A stretch of 64,000 bases of DNA from Bacillota bacterium (GCA_029226935.1 JAQXYZ010000072.1:62001-126000), one strand, 5' to 3'. Counted from the stretch's first letter, positions 28,670 through 39,179 are shown. Made by a program: numbers and translations. The notes: a model not told the origin generated them from the sequence alone.

Positions 28670-29637
28670 TCAAAGTTTTTATAAAGAATATTGCCGTCCT
28701 CTGTGATAAAAATTGCCTGAATATCAGGGTAGTTTTCAAGCAGTGAGACGGCTTTTTCGTATCCAAGAATAAAGCAAAGCGTAGAAAGGGCATCTCCATC
28801 CACGGAAGAAGGACTTAAAATAGTTACCTGAGACAGACCGCTTTCGGCAGGGTAGCCGGTAACGGTCGAGAGAATATGGTGGTAGAGAGTTCCATTTTGC
28901 TCAAAGTAACGTTCGTAGTTCCCTGATGAAACAACACTGCAGTCTGCAATATCCAAGGTAAGAACAGAAGTTCCGCTTGGAGCAAATGGCTTCTGGATGC
29001 CAATACGAAAAGCGGTGTGATCCGGTTTCATACCTAATGCAAGTACATTCCCGCCTAAGTTGATCAGAGCAGAGGTAACTCCTTCTGATAACAGGTATTC
29101 TTTCATTTTGTCAGCAATAAAGCCTTTGGCAATAAATCCAAGCTCAATGCGGGCTTCCGGATCTGTCAGTGCGACCTGATGTCCTTTGATAAGGATATTC
29201 CGGTAATTAACATGGTTGAGGGCTTCTGAAATCAGTTCATCATCAGGTATCAGATGTGTACTTTCGGAACCAAAGTTCCAAAGCTGGGAGAGGATTCCGA
29301 TGGTGGGATCGACAACACCATCAGACAGTTGTGCATAATAAAGTGCAGTATTTAGAAGGGTTAGTGTGTCGTCATCCACTGTCACAAAATTACCATTACT
29401 GTGGTTTAGATTCCAGATATCGCTGCCTTCAATATTAGGGCTTAATAAGTTTTCATAGTGCTCTGCCAGTTTCATGCATCTGTTCAGTATCTGTGCGGAG
29501 CCATTCTCGTATAGAGTGACTGAAATGACAGTGTCAAAATAAAAACCGGTATTTTTTAATGGGGCGTTTCCTGTAAAGGAACTGCAGCCTGTCAGCAAAA
29601 GAGCCAGCAAACATACGATAGAACATATTTTTTTCAT
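28666..29637 (-). CDS. apbE: FAD:protein FMN transferase
   Basis: Lipobox LLTGC; YFDTVISVTLYE; ARIELGFIAKGFIADKMKEYL; INLGGNVLALG; DALSTLCFILG. Confidence 0.94.
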   Translation of the reverse strand: MKKICSIVCLLALLLTGCSSFTGNAPLKNTGFYFDTVISVTLYENGSAQILNRCMKLAEHYENLLSPNIEGSDIWNLNHSNGNFVTVDDDTLTLLNTALYYAQLSDGVVDPTIGILSQLWNFGSESTHLIPDDELISEALNHVNYRNILIKGHQVALTDPEARIELGFIAKGFIADKMKEYLLSEGVTSALINLGGNVLALGMKPDHTAFRIGIQKPFAPSGTSVLTLDIADCSVVSSGNYERYFEQNGTLYHHILSTVTGYPAESGLSQVTILSPSSVDGDALSTLCFILGYEKAVSLLENYPDIQAIFITEDGNILYKNFD

Positions 29638-29767
29638 GTAAAACCTCTATCCTTGAAAATGGGTTGTAATGTAAGACAGTTTCATGTATATTTATAGAAA
29701 ATAAAGTGATTGTCTAAAATGTCGTCAGTGATATTATATATTTTTGCAGACGGTTTGAAAAGAGAAA

Positions 29768-30910
29768 GTGGTGGATGAAATGCGTTTGCCTGATGAATAC
29801 GAAGAAAGAGGAATGGGAACACCGGTCATCTATACGATTGTGGCGGTGTCGGCATTTATACTGATTATTCTTGCAGTGGTTTTTGCGAGCAATAACGGTA
29901 AAAAGAACTCGGGAAACGGAGTGAGTGGAGCGGTTAAGATGAGTCCTTCTCCAAGCCCTACCGAGGATGTTACCTTTGCAGAAGGGCAGGAAGATATAGA
30001 AGCTCTTTACAAAGAACATAAATTGCGGGCAGAAGATCTGGACTTTTGGGATATGTATCAGAACAATGATGTGGTAGTGGAAGCAGTTCCCACACAAAGT
30101 CCCTCTCCGGAACCTTCCCATGAGCCTACTGAAGAGGAGATGGCAACAGATGGGAAGCATGTAAAAATAACTCATAAAGATGGGGAAGAGGAATGGGTAA
30201 ATATTTCAGACGAGATTGCTCTTTCTACTTATGATTTTACAAATTTAAAGATCTCTGGCGGAAAGATGGCATATTATCAGGACGGAGAAAAGAAGTCATG
30301 GTTGGGAGTAGACTTATCCGAGGACAGTGGGGAAGTGGATTTTCAGGTATTAAAGGATTCGGGGATAGATTTCGTTATGATACGTTTAGGAAGCAGAGGG
30401 TATGAAAGCGGTCTTATTTCACTGGACGAAAAATTTGTTTCCAATATCACTGCGGCACAGGCGGCAGGACTTCATGTGGGTGTAAGCTTTTTTTCTCAGG
30501 CAGTGAATGTGAAGGAAGCGGTGGAGGAAGCTGAATTTGTTGCCAGCAACTTAATCCCGTATCAGATCGATTATCCGGTAGCTTTTGATATGGAATATAT
30601 TGTAAATGATGAAGCCAGAATCGATTCTTTGAATGTGGATGAAAAGACACAAATTGCAGAGGCATTTCTGTCAACCATTGAAAAGGAGGGATATCGTCCA
30701 ATTCTGTATGGCAATACAGACTGGCTTTTGGGAGAACTGGTGCCTGATAAATTGCTTTCAGAGTATGATATTTGGCTGAACGATCAGTCTCCGGTGCCGG
30801 AATATCCTTATCAGTTTAAATTGTGGAGATATGCCACACAACAGCAGGTTTCGGGTGTGGAAAAGGAAACTTCCTATACCATCAGCTTTGTAGATTACAC
30901 CCGCAAGTAA
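29768..30910 (+). CDS. GH25-family lysozyme (N-terminally membrane-anchored)
   Basis: TM segment; LGVDLSEDSGEVDFQVLKDSGIDFVMIRLGSRGYESG...YPVAFDMEYI...WRYATQQQVSG GH25 motifs; GTG start. Confidence 0.88.
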   Translation: MVDEMRLPDEYEERGMGTPVIYTIVAVSAFILIILAVVFASNNGKKNSGNGVSGAVKMSPSPSPTEDVTFAEGQEDIEALYKEHKLRAEDLDFWDMYQNNDVVVEAVPTQSPSPEPSHEPTEEEMATDGKHVKITHKDGEEEWVNISDEIALSTYDFTNLKISGGKMAYYQDGEKKSWLGVDLSEDSGEVDFQVLKDSGIDFVMIRLGSRGYESGLISLDEKFVSNITAAQAAGLHVGVSFFSQAVNVKEAVEEAEFVASNLIPYQIDYPVAFDMEYIVNDEARIDSLNVDEKTQIAEAFLSTIEKEGYRPILYGNTDWLLGELVPDKLLSEYDIWLNDQSPVPEYPYQFKLWRYATQQQVSGVEKETSYTISFVDYTRK

Positions 30911-31692
30911 TTACTGATTTTGCGGGAGACAGTCAATTTAGAATAAATGTCGGCGTAAGCAGAAGGAGAAAGATTTTCCAGATAATTTGGAGAAAAGTTC
31001 TTGTCTACGCCGGCTTTTTTTAATAGATCGATTGCCTTGTTATATGCAATGGCGGCTTCGATATCGCTGTTGTATGTGCCCACCGTATAATTCCCGTTAA
31101 TGTGGATTTTTGTCACATAACGGATCCCGTTTTTGGTGTTTTTTCTTGTTACACCGTGATAGGAATTCAATATTTCTATATTTTCATATCTAAAATCCAT
31201 ATCATTTCCATTTACAAAACGATAATCCCGATCTCTGACCGCATAATTTTTGATTCCATACCGGTTCATGATATTGACCTGCATACCATAATCAGATACA
31301 AAAAAATGGCGTCCCCGACGCATGATTTTGTGTGAGGAATAGTAAAACAGATCATCAATATCAAATTTTAGTACTGCTTCAGGAGAAAGATAATATTCAA
31401 AATATTTTTTGTATATGTAGATTGGTGTCGAAAAGTAAATCCCATTTTCGCGATAATTGATCAGGCATACCCATTTTTCGAAGGGAAGAATCCGGTGGAC
31501 GGAATAAGCTGAAAGATGAAGTTCCGGGTCAGTAAGCAAAGAGGTTCCTTCGAGATAGGCACCATATGCAATGAGCGCAGTGGGATAACTTCCCAAGCTG
31601 ATGTGCTTTTTTTTGTGTGTTATGGAGGCACGATAATAAACAGTACCGTCTTTTTTAGTTGCCGTAAATACACCGGGTAAATTCTGCTCCAT
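30895..31692 (-). CDS. AP2-like/degenerate HNH DNA-binding protein
   Basis: C-terminal HGVTRKNTKNGIRYVTKIHINGNYTVGTYNSDIEAAIAYNKAIDLLK and N-terminal PGVFTATKKDGTVYYRASITHKKKHISLGSYPTALIAYGAYLEG resemble AP2 domains; middle YRFVNGNDMDFRYENIEIL resembles HNH without the catalytic His. Confidence 0.65.
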   Translation of the reverse strand: MEQNLPGVFTATKKDGTVYYRASITHKKKHISLGSYPTALIAYGAYLEGTSLLTDPELHLSAYSVHRILPFEKWVCLINYRENGIYFSTPIYIYKKYFEYYLSPEAVLKFDIDDLFYYSSHKIMRRGRHFFVSDYGMQVNIMNRYGIKNYAVRDRDYRFVNGNDMDFRYENIEILNSYHGVTRKNTKNGIRYVTKIHINGNYTVGTYNSDIEAAIAYNKAIDLLKKAGVDKNFSPNYLENLSPSAYADIYSKLTVSRKISNYLRV

Positions 31693-31838
31693 GGGGACTC
31701 CTTATTACGAAAATCAGTTTTACTTAACATTATCATAACATAAAAGTTGAAATTTATAGAAATATTTTTGGCAGTAACTGTATAAAATATTAAAGAAATG
31801 TTACAAATTAAATTTACTTTCCGGTATTAGGAGAGAAT

Positions 31839-32489
31839 ATGGGGAAGAAAAGAAAGGATTTAGAAATGTATAAGAAATTTATATTACAGCTTTTTCTATG
31901 TAATATGATATTGGTAACCGGTTGGTTTTGTGTAAAAGGGGCGCAGATGACCCGCCTTGCAGCTACACCTGCTTTTCAACTACGGCTGACAGAAGATTAT
32001 AGAAACCCCAAGGCGGACAGGTTCTATGGCATATCGAAAAGAGCTGCATCAGGACAAAGGATAGTAGATTATGTAGTTATGGAAAAGGAGCGGAAATATG
32101 ATCTGCCTCAGAGCGACTATGAAGCATTACTAAAAATTGTACAGGCAGAGGCCGGTTGTGAAGATACGGAAGGAAAAATGCTTGTGGCAGGAGTTATTAT
32201 GAATCGGGTAAACAGCAGCAAATTTCCGAATACGGTTACAGAGGTAGTCACACAAAAGGAGAACGGAGTATATCAGTTTTCTCCGGTGGCAAATGGAACA
32301 TATCAGAAAGCAAGAGCTTCACAAGAGACCGTTGAGGCAGTGGAGCGCGTGCTTCAAGGGGAGGATATTACGGAAGGGGCACTTTATTTTGCAGCAAGAA
32401 AATATGCCGATCCGGAAAAGATGAAGTGGTTTGATTGTTCACTGGTAAAACTTTTTGAACATGGGGGACACGAGTTTTTTACAAATTAA
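31839..32489 (+). CDS. Cell wall hydrolase (SleB/CwlJ family)
   Basis: YEALLKIVQAEAGCEDTEGKMLVAGVIMNRVNSSKFPNTVTEVV...QFSPVANGTY. Confidence 0.9.
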   Translation: MGKKRKDLEMYKKFILQLFLCNMILVTGWFCVKGAQMTRLAATPAFQLRLTEDYRNPKADRFYGISKRAASGQRIVDYVVMEKERKYDLPQSDYEALLKIVQAEAGCEDTEGKMLVAGVIMNRVNSSKFPNTVTEVVTQKENGVYQFSPVANGTYQKARASQETVEAVERVLQGEDITEGALYFAARKYADPEKMKWFDCSLVKLFEHGGHEFFTN

Positions 32490-32634
32490 AAAAATAATAT
32501 GGGCAAATGGTTGAGAAATATATGCTTTTCGTTGTAAAAAAACGGACTTTATGATAAAATGTGTAATAAATATCGGCAGAAAAATCTGCCATGAAGTAAA
32601 ATACGAGAAGTAAAAGAGCGAAAGGCATGGTATT

Positions 32635-34125
32635 ATGATGGAAATTTTGTACAACAGCACAAGATCGAAGGGAAATCCGGTAAAGGCATCGGAGGCAATT
32701 TTGAAAGGACTTTCAGAAGATGGCGGATTATTTGTGCCGGAAAGGATTCCTGCTTTAGATAAAACCCTTGAAGAATTATCGGAAATGACATATGGACAGG
32801 TTGCATACGAAGTAATGAAGCTTTATCTTACTGATTTTACACAGCAGGAGCTTTTGGATTGTATTGCAAAGGCCTATGATGAGAAGTTTGATACAGAAGA
32901 AATCGCACCTATGGTAGAAGCAGATGGTGCATACTATTTAGAATTATTCCACGGAGCAACCATTGCGTTTAAAGATATGGCGCTTTCCATTCTCCCGCAT
33001 CTTCTGACTACCTCTGCTAAGAAAAATCAGGTCAAAAATGAGATTGTAATTTTGACAGCAACTTCAGGGGATACCGGAAAGGCAGCGCTTGCGGGCTTTG
33101 CGGATGTAGAAGGTACGCGGATTATTGTATTTTATCCTAAGAATGGTGTAAGCCCCATTCAAGAGAAGCAGATGGTTACCCAAAAGGGAAAGAATACATA
33201 TGTTGTAGGCATTCACGGTAATTTTGACGATGCACAGACTGGTGTAAAACAGATTTTTGGTGACAGGGAACTTGCTGCATATATGGATGAGAAAGGCTTT
33301 CAGTTTTCTTCGGCAAACTCCATTAATATCGGGCGTCTTGTACCCCAGATTGTGTATTATGTATATGCGTATGTGAAACTTTTGAAGGAAGAACGTATTC
33401 AGAACGGTGAAAAAATTAATGTTGTAGTTCCTACCGGAAATTTTGGTAATATTTTAGCAGCTTTCTACGCAAAACAGATGGGGCTTCCGATTGATAAGCT
33501 CATTTGTGCATCTAATGAAAATAAGGTGCTTTATGATTTCTTCCGTACAGGAACCTACGATAAAAACCGGGAGTTTGTACTTACAACATCCCCTTCAATG
33601 GATATTTTAATTTCCAGTAATCTGGAAAGACTGATCTACCGTATTGCAGGGAATGACCCGGATAAAAACAAAGAATTGATGAGCGCATTGACACAGGGCG
33701 GTATTTATACTATTACGGATGAAATGAAAGCACAGCTTGTAGACTTCTATGGCAACTATGCAAGTGAAGAGGAAACTTCAACCAAAATACACGATTTGTA
33801 TGACAGTACAGGATATGTGATCGATACGCATACGGCAGTTGCATCCTGTGTTTATGATAAGTATTTGAAGGAAACCGGAGACGATAAACCGGCAGTGATT
33901 GCATCAACAGCAAGTCCGTATAAGTTTACAAGAAGTGTTATGAATGCGATTGATCACAAGTATGATTCTATGGGAGATTTTGAACTTGTTGACAGGCTTT
34001 CTGAAATATCTAAGGTTGAGATCCCAAAGGCGATAGAAGAAATCAGGACAGCGCCTGTAGTACATAATCAAGTTTGTGAAAAGAATGAAATGAAAAAGAC
34101 GGTAATGGAATTTCTAGGCATCTGA
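32635..34125 (+). CDS. thrC: Threonine synthase
   Basis: YNSTRSKGNPVKASEAILKGLSEDGGLFVPE; FHGATIAFKDMALSILPHLL; LTATSGDTGKAALAGF. Confidence 0.96.
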   Translation: MMEILYNSTRSKGNPVKASEAILKGLSEDGGLFVPERIPALDKTLEELSEMTYGQVAYEVMKLYLTDFTQQELLDCIAKAYDEKFDTEEIAPMVEADGAYYLELFHGATIAFKDMALSILPHLLTTSAKKNQVKNEIVILTATSGDTGKAALAGFADVEGTRIIVFYPKNGVSPIQEKQMVTQKGKNTYVVGIHGNFDDAQTGVKQIFGDRELAAYMDEKGFQFSSANSINIGRLVPQIVYYVYAYVKLLKEERIQNGEKINVVVPTGNFGNILAAFYAKQMGLPIDKLICASNENKVLYDFFRTGTYDKNREFVLTTSPSMDILISSNLERLIYRIAGNDPDKNKELMSALTQGGIYTITDEMKAQLVDFYGNYASEEETSTKIHDLYDSTGYVIDTHTAVASCVYDKYLKETGDDKPAVIASTASPYKFTRSVMNAIDHKYDSMGDFELVDRLSEISKVEIPKAIEEIRTAPVVHNQVCEKNEMKKTVMEFLGI

Positions 34126-34170
34126 TATGGGCTTTCTTGTCAGCCTTCAAGGGGAGAGACAACTGGGAAA

Positions 34171-35529
34171 ATGAAACATATTTTAATTGTAGATGATGTA
34201 ACAACTAATCTGAAGTGCGCGGTGGAGGTACTTAAGGATACTTATGAAGTGTCTACTGCCAAATCAGGAAAATGTGCTTTGGACTTATTAAAGAAAAGCA
34301 TACCGGATCTGATTTTACTGGATGTTGATATGCCTGACATGAATGGCTATGAAGTAATGGAACGGCTTAGCATGGAAGAACAGCTTAAGGACATTCCGGT
34401 CATATTTCTGACTACAGGATCAGACAGGGAAAGCGAGATAAAAGGGCTGAAGATGGGCGCGATGGATATTGTCCGAAAGCCTTTTGAACCTGAAATCATG
34501 TGCAGCAGGATTAGCAAAATCCTTCAGATGACAGAGCAGAGAAAGGAACTGTTAGATATTGCTCAGAAGGATGGACTGACAGATCTTCTAAACAGAAGAT
34601 ATATGGAGAAGTTGCTTAATCAAACTGATACGAGAGAAAGAAAAGGATTTTTCTTTCTGCTGGATTTGGACAACTTTAAGATGATTAACGATACCTTTGG
34701 ACACGTTGTAGGTGATGATGTGTTAATAAGCTTTGCGAGGGTCTTAAAGGAAGAGGTCAGTAGTGCAGGAACTGTCTGCCGGTTGGGAGGAGACGAGTTT
34801 GCTGTTTATATTTCAGAGGAAAACAGGAAGGAAGAAATTACCCAAATTGCCCGCAGGATGATTGCAGGAATAGAATTTGAAATAAATGAGCTGCTTCCGG
34901 AAGCCTGTGATTTTAAGGTGTCTGTTTCAGTGGGAATTGCCGAGAAACCATTAGATGGAAATAGTTTTATTGAACTGTATGCAGCAGCGGATAAGGCGCT
35001 ATATTATGTAAAGCAAAATGGAAAGCGCGGATATCATTTTTATCGTGATACCAAGAAAGAACGTCGCAATTCAGAAGAAGATACTCTGATTGATCTGTTG
35101 CAGCTTCAGCGGCTGATTCGCGAGGAGGAGCATGAAGCTGGGGCATACAGAGTGGAGTATGACGGATTTAAAAGAATTTATCGGTTTGTTTCAAGATGTA
35201 TGGAGAGAAAAAGCCAGGATGTACAGCTGGTATTATTCACGATACAGGACACTTCAGAAGATGAGACAGACAGTATCAGAATGGATCATGGAATGCGAGG
35301 GTTGGAACAGGCTGTTGCTAATTCACTCAGAAGAGGAGATGTAGCAACGAAGTGTGGAAAAATGCAATATGTTGCCATTCTTCTCAACGCATCTTATGAG
35401 AATGGGAATCTGGTTGCACAGAGAATTCAAAAAAGGTTCAATAAAATTATGAATGATAACACATTGTTGCTATCCTATGAGATACAGAGTGTGGAAGCAG
35501 ACAAAGCAGAAATCAGAAATGTAAAGTAA
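34171..35529 (+). CDS. Response regulator diguanylate cyclase (REC-GGDEF plus degenerate GGDEF-like domain)
   Basis: REC ILIVDDVTTN...LLDVDMPDMNG; RLGGDEFAVYI; C-terminal SLRRGDVATKCGKMQYVAILL. Confidence 0.92.
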   Translation: MKHILIVDDVTTNLKCAVEVLKDTYEVSTAKSGKCALDLLKKSIPDLILLDVDMPDMNGYEVMERLSMEEQLKDIPVIFLTTGSDRESEIKGLKMGAMDIVRKPFEPEIMCSRISKILQMTEQRKELLDIAQKDGLTDLLNRRYMEKLLNQTDTRERKGFFFLLDLDNFKMINDTFGHVVGDDVLISFARVLKEEVSSAGTVCRLGGDEFAVYISEENRKEEITQIARRMIAGIEFEINELLPEACDFKVSVSVGIAEKPLDGNSFIELYAAADKALYYVKQNGKRGYHFYRDTKKERRNSEEDTLIDLLQLQRLIREEEHEAGAYRVEYDGFKRIYRFVSRCMERKSQDVQLVLFTIQDTSEDETDSIRMDHGMRGLEQAVANSLRRGDVATKCGKMQYVAILLNASYENGNLVAQRIQKRFNKIMNDNTLLLSYEIQSVEADKAEIRNVK

Positions 35530-35582
35530 AGGGCGATTGCAAAAGCGGTTGAATAACTGCTGGAGCAATGGCCCTTTTTTTA
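35528..35582 (+). terminator. Terminator
   Basis: AAAGGGCgattgc...gcaatgGCCCTTTTTTT. Confidence 0.7.
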
Positions 35583-35596
35583 GAAAACATCTGATA

Positions 35597-36964
35597 TTAA
35601 TGACGGTCACACATTTCAATATAAGTTTTGTCGTCCCCGATAGGTTTGTATGCGGGACGAATGATCTTTCCGTTGTTTGCAAGTTCTTCCATGCGGTGTG
35701 CGCTCCAACCGGCAATACGTGCGATCGCAAAAATCGGCGTATACAATTCTAATGGGAGACCAAGCATGTGATAAACAAACCCTGAGTAAAAATCCACGTT
35801 GATGCTGACACCTTTGTACATTTGTCTTTCTTCTGCAATGACAGCAGGAGCAAGCTTCTCAACAAGAGAGTATAAGGCAAATTCTTTTTCAAGCCCTTTT
35901 TCCACAGAAAGCTTTTCTACGAAGGATTTGAGAATAACTGCACGTGGGTCTGATTTGGAATAAATGGCATGCCCTACGCCGTAGATAAGACCTGCATGGT
36001 CAAAAGCTTCCTTGTGAAGAAGACGGCGTAAATAAAAGCTGACTTCGTTTTCGTCGGTCCAGTCCTTTACTTCCTGCTTCATTTCTTCAAACATCTGAAC
36101 AACTTTGATGTTGGCACCACCGTGCCTGGGGCCCTTCAGAGATCCGATTGCTGCAGCAATAACGGAATAGGTATCTGTAAGGGAAGAGGTAACTACATGC
36201 GTTGTAAAACTGGAGTTGTTTCCACCGCCATGCTCCATATGTAGTACCAGTGCGATGTCTAAAAGTTTGGCCTCCAGAGGCGTATAAGAGCTGTCGGGAC
36301 GCAGAATGTGAAGAATATTCTCGGCTGTTGACAGTGCAGGATCAGGCTGATGGATGAACAGACTTTTTCCATCATGATAATGACAGTATGCCTGATAGCC
36401 ATAGATAGACAAAAGAGGAAACAGGCTGATCAGTTGGAGACACTGTCTTAATACATTGGGTAAGGATACATCATCTGCACGGTCATCATAGGAATACAGA
36501 GTAAGTACGCTTCGTGCCAGAGTATTCATCATATCACTGCTGGGGGCTTTCATAATGATATCGCGTACAAAGCTGGTAGGAAGAGAACGATATTTGGAAA
36601 GAAGCTGCCGGAAATCGGCAAGTTCCTTCTCGTCGGGCAGTTTGTTAAATAAGAGGAGATAAGTTACCTCTTCAAAACCAAAACGATTGTCCTTTGTAAA
36701 ACCTGCTACCAGATCTTTGACATCATAGCCACGATAGAAAAGGCGACCATGGGCAGGGACTTCCTTGCCGTCTACAATTTCCTTGGCACGTACATCCGAA
36801 ATATTGGTAAGACCGGCTAAAACACCCTTTCCGTTTAAGTCTCTTAAACCTCTTTTTACATCGTATTTGGTAAAAAGTTCTGTATCAATCAGATCAGCCT
36901 GTTCGCTCATTTTGGCAAGGCGGACGATATCGGGTGTAATTTCAGAAAAAACGTTATGATCCAT
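35597..36964 (-). CDS. Citrate synthase
   Basis: RGYDVKDLVAGFTKDNRFGFEEVTYLLLFNKLP; LHMEHGGGNNSSFTTHVVTSSLTDTYSVIAAAIGSLKGPRHGGAN. Confidence 0.95.
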   Translation of the reverse strand: MDHNVFSEITPDIVRLAKMSEQADLIDTELFTKYDVKRGLRDLNGKGVLAGLTNISDVRAKEIVDGKEVPAHGRLFYRGYDVKDLVAGFTKDNRFGFEEVTYLLLFNKLPDEKELADFRQLLSKYRSLPTSFVRDIIMKAPSSDMMNTLARSVLTLYSYDDRADDVSLPNVLRQCLQLISLFPLLSIYGYQAYCHYHDGKSLFIHQPDPALSTAENILHILRPDSSYTPLEAKLLDIALVLHMEHGGGNNSSFTTHVVTSSLTDTYSVIAAAIGSLKGPRHGGANIKVVQMFEEMKQEVKDWTDENEVSFYLRRLLHKEAFDHAGLIYGVGHAIYSKSDPRAVILKSFVEKLSVEKGLEKEFALYSLVEKLAPAVIAEERQMYKGVSINVDFYSGFVYHMLGLPLELYTPIFAIARIAGWSAHRMEELANNGKIIRPAYKPIGDDKTYIEMCDRH

Positions 36965-37346
36965 TTAGTAAGCTCCTTTCTGTGATTATTTAATTCAGAC
37001 AGGTATATGCTGAAATAGAATGAACATTGTTGCTAGTTGTCAGTTAATAAATTAGAAATGAAAGAACATTTCAGAAAAAAAGTTAACATAACCATCATAA
37101 CATGTAAACTGAGTTCAAACAAGAAAAAAATTGCCTGTTAATAAATATTTTACATTTATAAATAAACGTAGGAATAAAATTGAGAAAAATGGATGCTATA
37201 AATATTGACTTTTAAAATCATGTTTGAGATAATACAATAGATGTGCCAAAGCAGGTACATTTTACGTAGACAATCACAATTCTGAGGCTTATACAGCAGC
37301 AGCTTTGTGGTGGAAAATACACAATAATTTAAGGAGGACGAATAAT

Positions 37347-39056
37347 ATGTCAACAAAAGCGTATTATCCAATTTCCGAAATCGGAGCTGGTAAAGTAGGT
37401 TTTTCCAAAACCCGTTCAATTATCGAAGCTGCTTTTTACGGAAATAATGTAGTTAAGGTAAATACCTTAAAGGAAGCTTATGAATTAGCTAAGAATTCAC
37501 CCGGAACAATTGTAACAGATATGCCTGTAAAAGATGGAGAAACTTTCGGTCTTGAAAAAGATGCCAAAGTTCTTCTTTTCAACGATGGTGCTGTAACAGG
37601 ACGTTATGCAGCAGCTCGCCGTATTAAGGGTGAACCTGGAGTTGATGAAGCAAAGCTGGATAAAGTTGTTATGGATGCAATCTACGAGACACGTTGGAAA
37701 ACAATGTATCATGCAGAATGCTTCGTAGGTCTTGATCCTGAATTTATGGTAAAAGCTCACCTCCTGATTCCCGAAGGAGAAGAGAATATTCTCTACAACT
37801 GGATGATCAACTTCCAGTATATGTCTGACGAATATGTTAAGATGTACAAGAAGTCCAAACCTGTTGGAGATGGAAAAGAACCTGACATTTATATCTTCTC
37901 CGATCCTCAGTGGGCTCCTCATGATGCACCTGACGTTGATTACAGCTGCTTAAGCGATCCTTTAACACTTTGCTATTTTGATACCAACCAGAACTGCGCT
38001 GCAATTCTTGGTATGAGATATTTTGGTGAACACAAGAAGGGTACTCTTACTATGGCTTGGGCACTTGCCAACAGAAATGGTTATGCAGCATGCCACGGTG
38101 GACAGAAGGAATACACATTAGCAGACGGTTCCAAGTTCGTTGCTTCTGTATATGGTCTGTCAGGTTCAGGTAAGTCTACTCTGACACATGCTAAGCATGG
38201 TGACAAGTATCCTGCAATCAAGGTTCTTCATGATGACGCATTTATTATTAACACAGATACCTGTGCATCCATCGCACTTGAGCCTACATACTTTGATAAG
38301 ACAGCAGATTATCCTACAGGATGTCCTGACAATGAATATCTGTTATCTGCTCAGAACTGTTCCGCAACTCTGGATGAGAACGGAAAGCTTCAGCTGGTAA
38401 CTGAAGATATCAGAAATGGTAACGGACGTGCAATTAAGTCTAAATTATGGTCTCCTAACAGAGTAGATAAGATTGACGCTCCTGTAAACGCAATCTTCTG
38501 GATTATGAAAGACCCTACCATTCCTCCTGTAGTTAAGTTAAAAGGTGCAGCTTTGGCTTCCGTTATGGGCGCTACACTTGCTACTAAGACATCTACAGCA
38601 GAGCGTGTTGCAGCAGGTACAGACTTAAATGCAATCCGTATTGTGCCTTATGCAAATCCTTTCAGAACCTATCCTCTGGTTAATGACTATGAGAAGTTCA
38701 AGAAGTTAGTAGAAGAGAAGAACGTAGCTTGCTACATCGTTAACACTGGTGACTTCATGGGACACAAGTGCCAGAAGGAAGATACTCTTGGTATTCTGGA
38801 GACAATCGTTGAAGGAAGAGCTAAGTTTGAACAGTGGGGACCTTTCGAAGATATCGAAATCATGAATGACTGGTCCGGCAAGACAGGCGATTTCACTCCT
38901 GACTTAAATGATTCTGAATACAAGGCAGCATTAAAGAATGCTATGCAGACTCGTGTAGATGCTGTTAAGGGATTCGCAGAAAAGAAAGATGGTTATGACA
39001 AGCTTCCTGATGAAGCACTTGCTGCAGTTCAGAAGCTGGTTGATGCTCTTAACTAA
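37347..39056 (+). CDS. pckA: Phosphoenolpyruvate carboxykinase (ATP)
   Basis: VYGLSGSGKSTLTHAKHGDKYPAIKVLHDDAFII kinase motifs; ATG 37347 after AAGGAGG. Confidence 0.93.
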   Translation: MSTKAYYPISEIGAGKVGFSKTRSIIEAAFYGNNVVKVNTLKEAYELAKNSPGTIVTDMPVKDGETFGLEKDAKVLLFNDGAVTGRYAAARRIKGEPGVDEAKLDKVVMDAIYETRWKTMYHAECFVGLDPEFMVKAHLLIPEGEENILYNWMINFQYMSDEYVKMYKKSKPVGDGKEPDIYIFSDPQWAPHDAPDVDYSCLSDPLTLCYFDTNQNCAAILGMRYFGEHKKGTLTMAWALANRNGYAACHGGQKEYTLADGSKFVASVYGLSGSGKSTLTHAKHGDKYPAIKVLHDDAFIINTDTCASIALEPTYFDKTADYPTGCPDNEYLLSAQNCSATLDENGKLQLVTEDIRNGNGRAIKSKLWSPNRVDKIDAPVNAIFWIMKDPTIPPVVKLKGAALASVMGATLATKTSTAERVAAGTDLNAIRIVPYANPFRTYPLVNDYEKFKKLVEEKNVACYIVNTGDFMGHKCQKEDTLGILETIVEGRAKFEQWGPFEDIEIMNDWSGKTGDFTPDLNDSEYKAALKNAMQTRVDAVKGFAEKKDGYDKLPDEALAAVQKLVDALN

Positions 39057-39073
39057 TCAGATATGTTTTTATT

Positions 39074-39105
39074 ATGTGGGTACGCTTATGCGTACCCATA
39101 TTTTA
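39074..39105 (+). terminator. Terminator after pckA
   Basis: ATGTGGGTACGC ttat GCGTACCCATATTTTAT. Confidence 0.85.
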
Positions 39106-39179
39106 TATAAAAAATTCCAGTTGTATTTTACAGTGTGATTGGATATAATAAAATTAACCTGAAATGCACGATAATTCCT

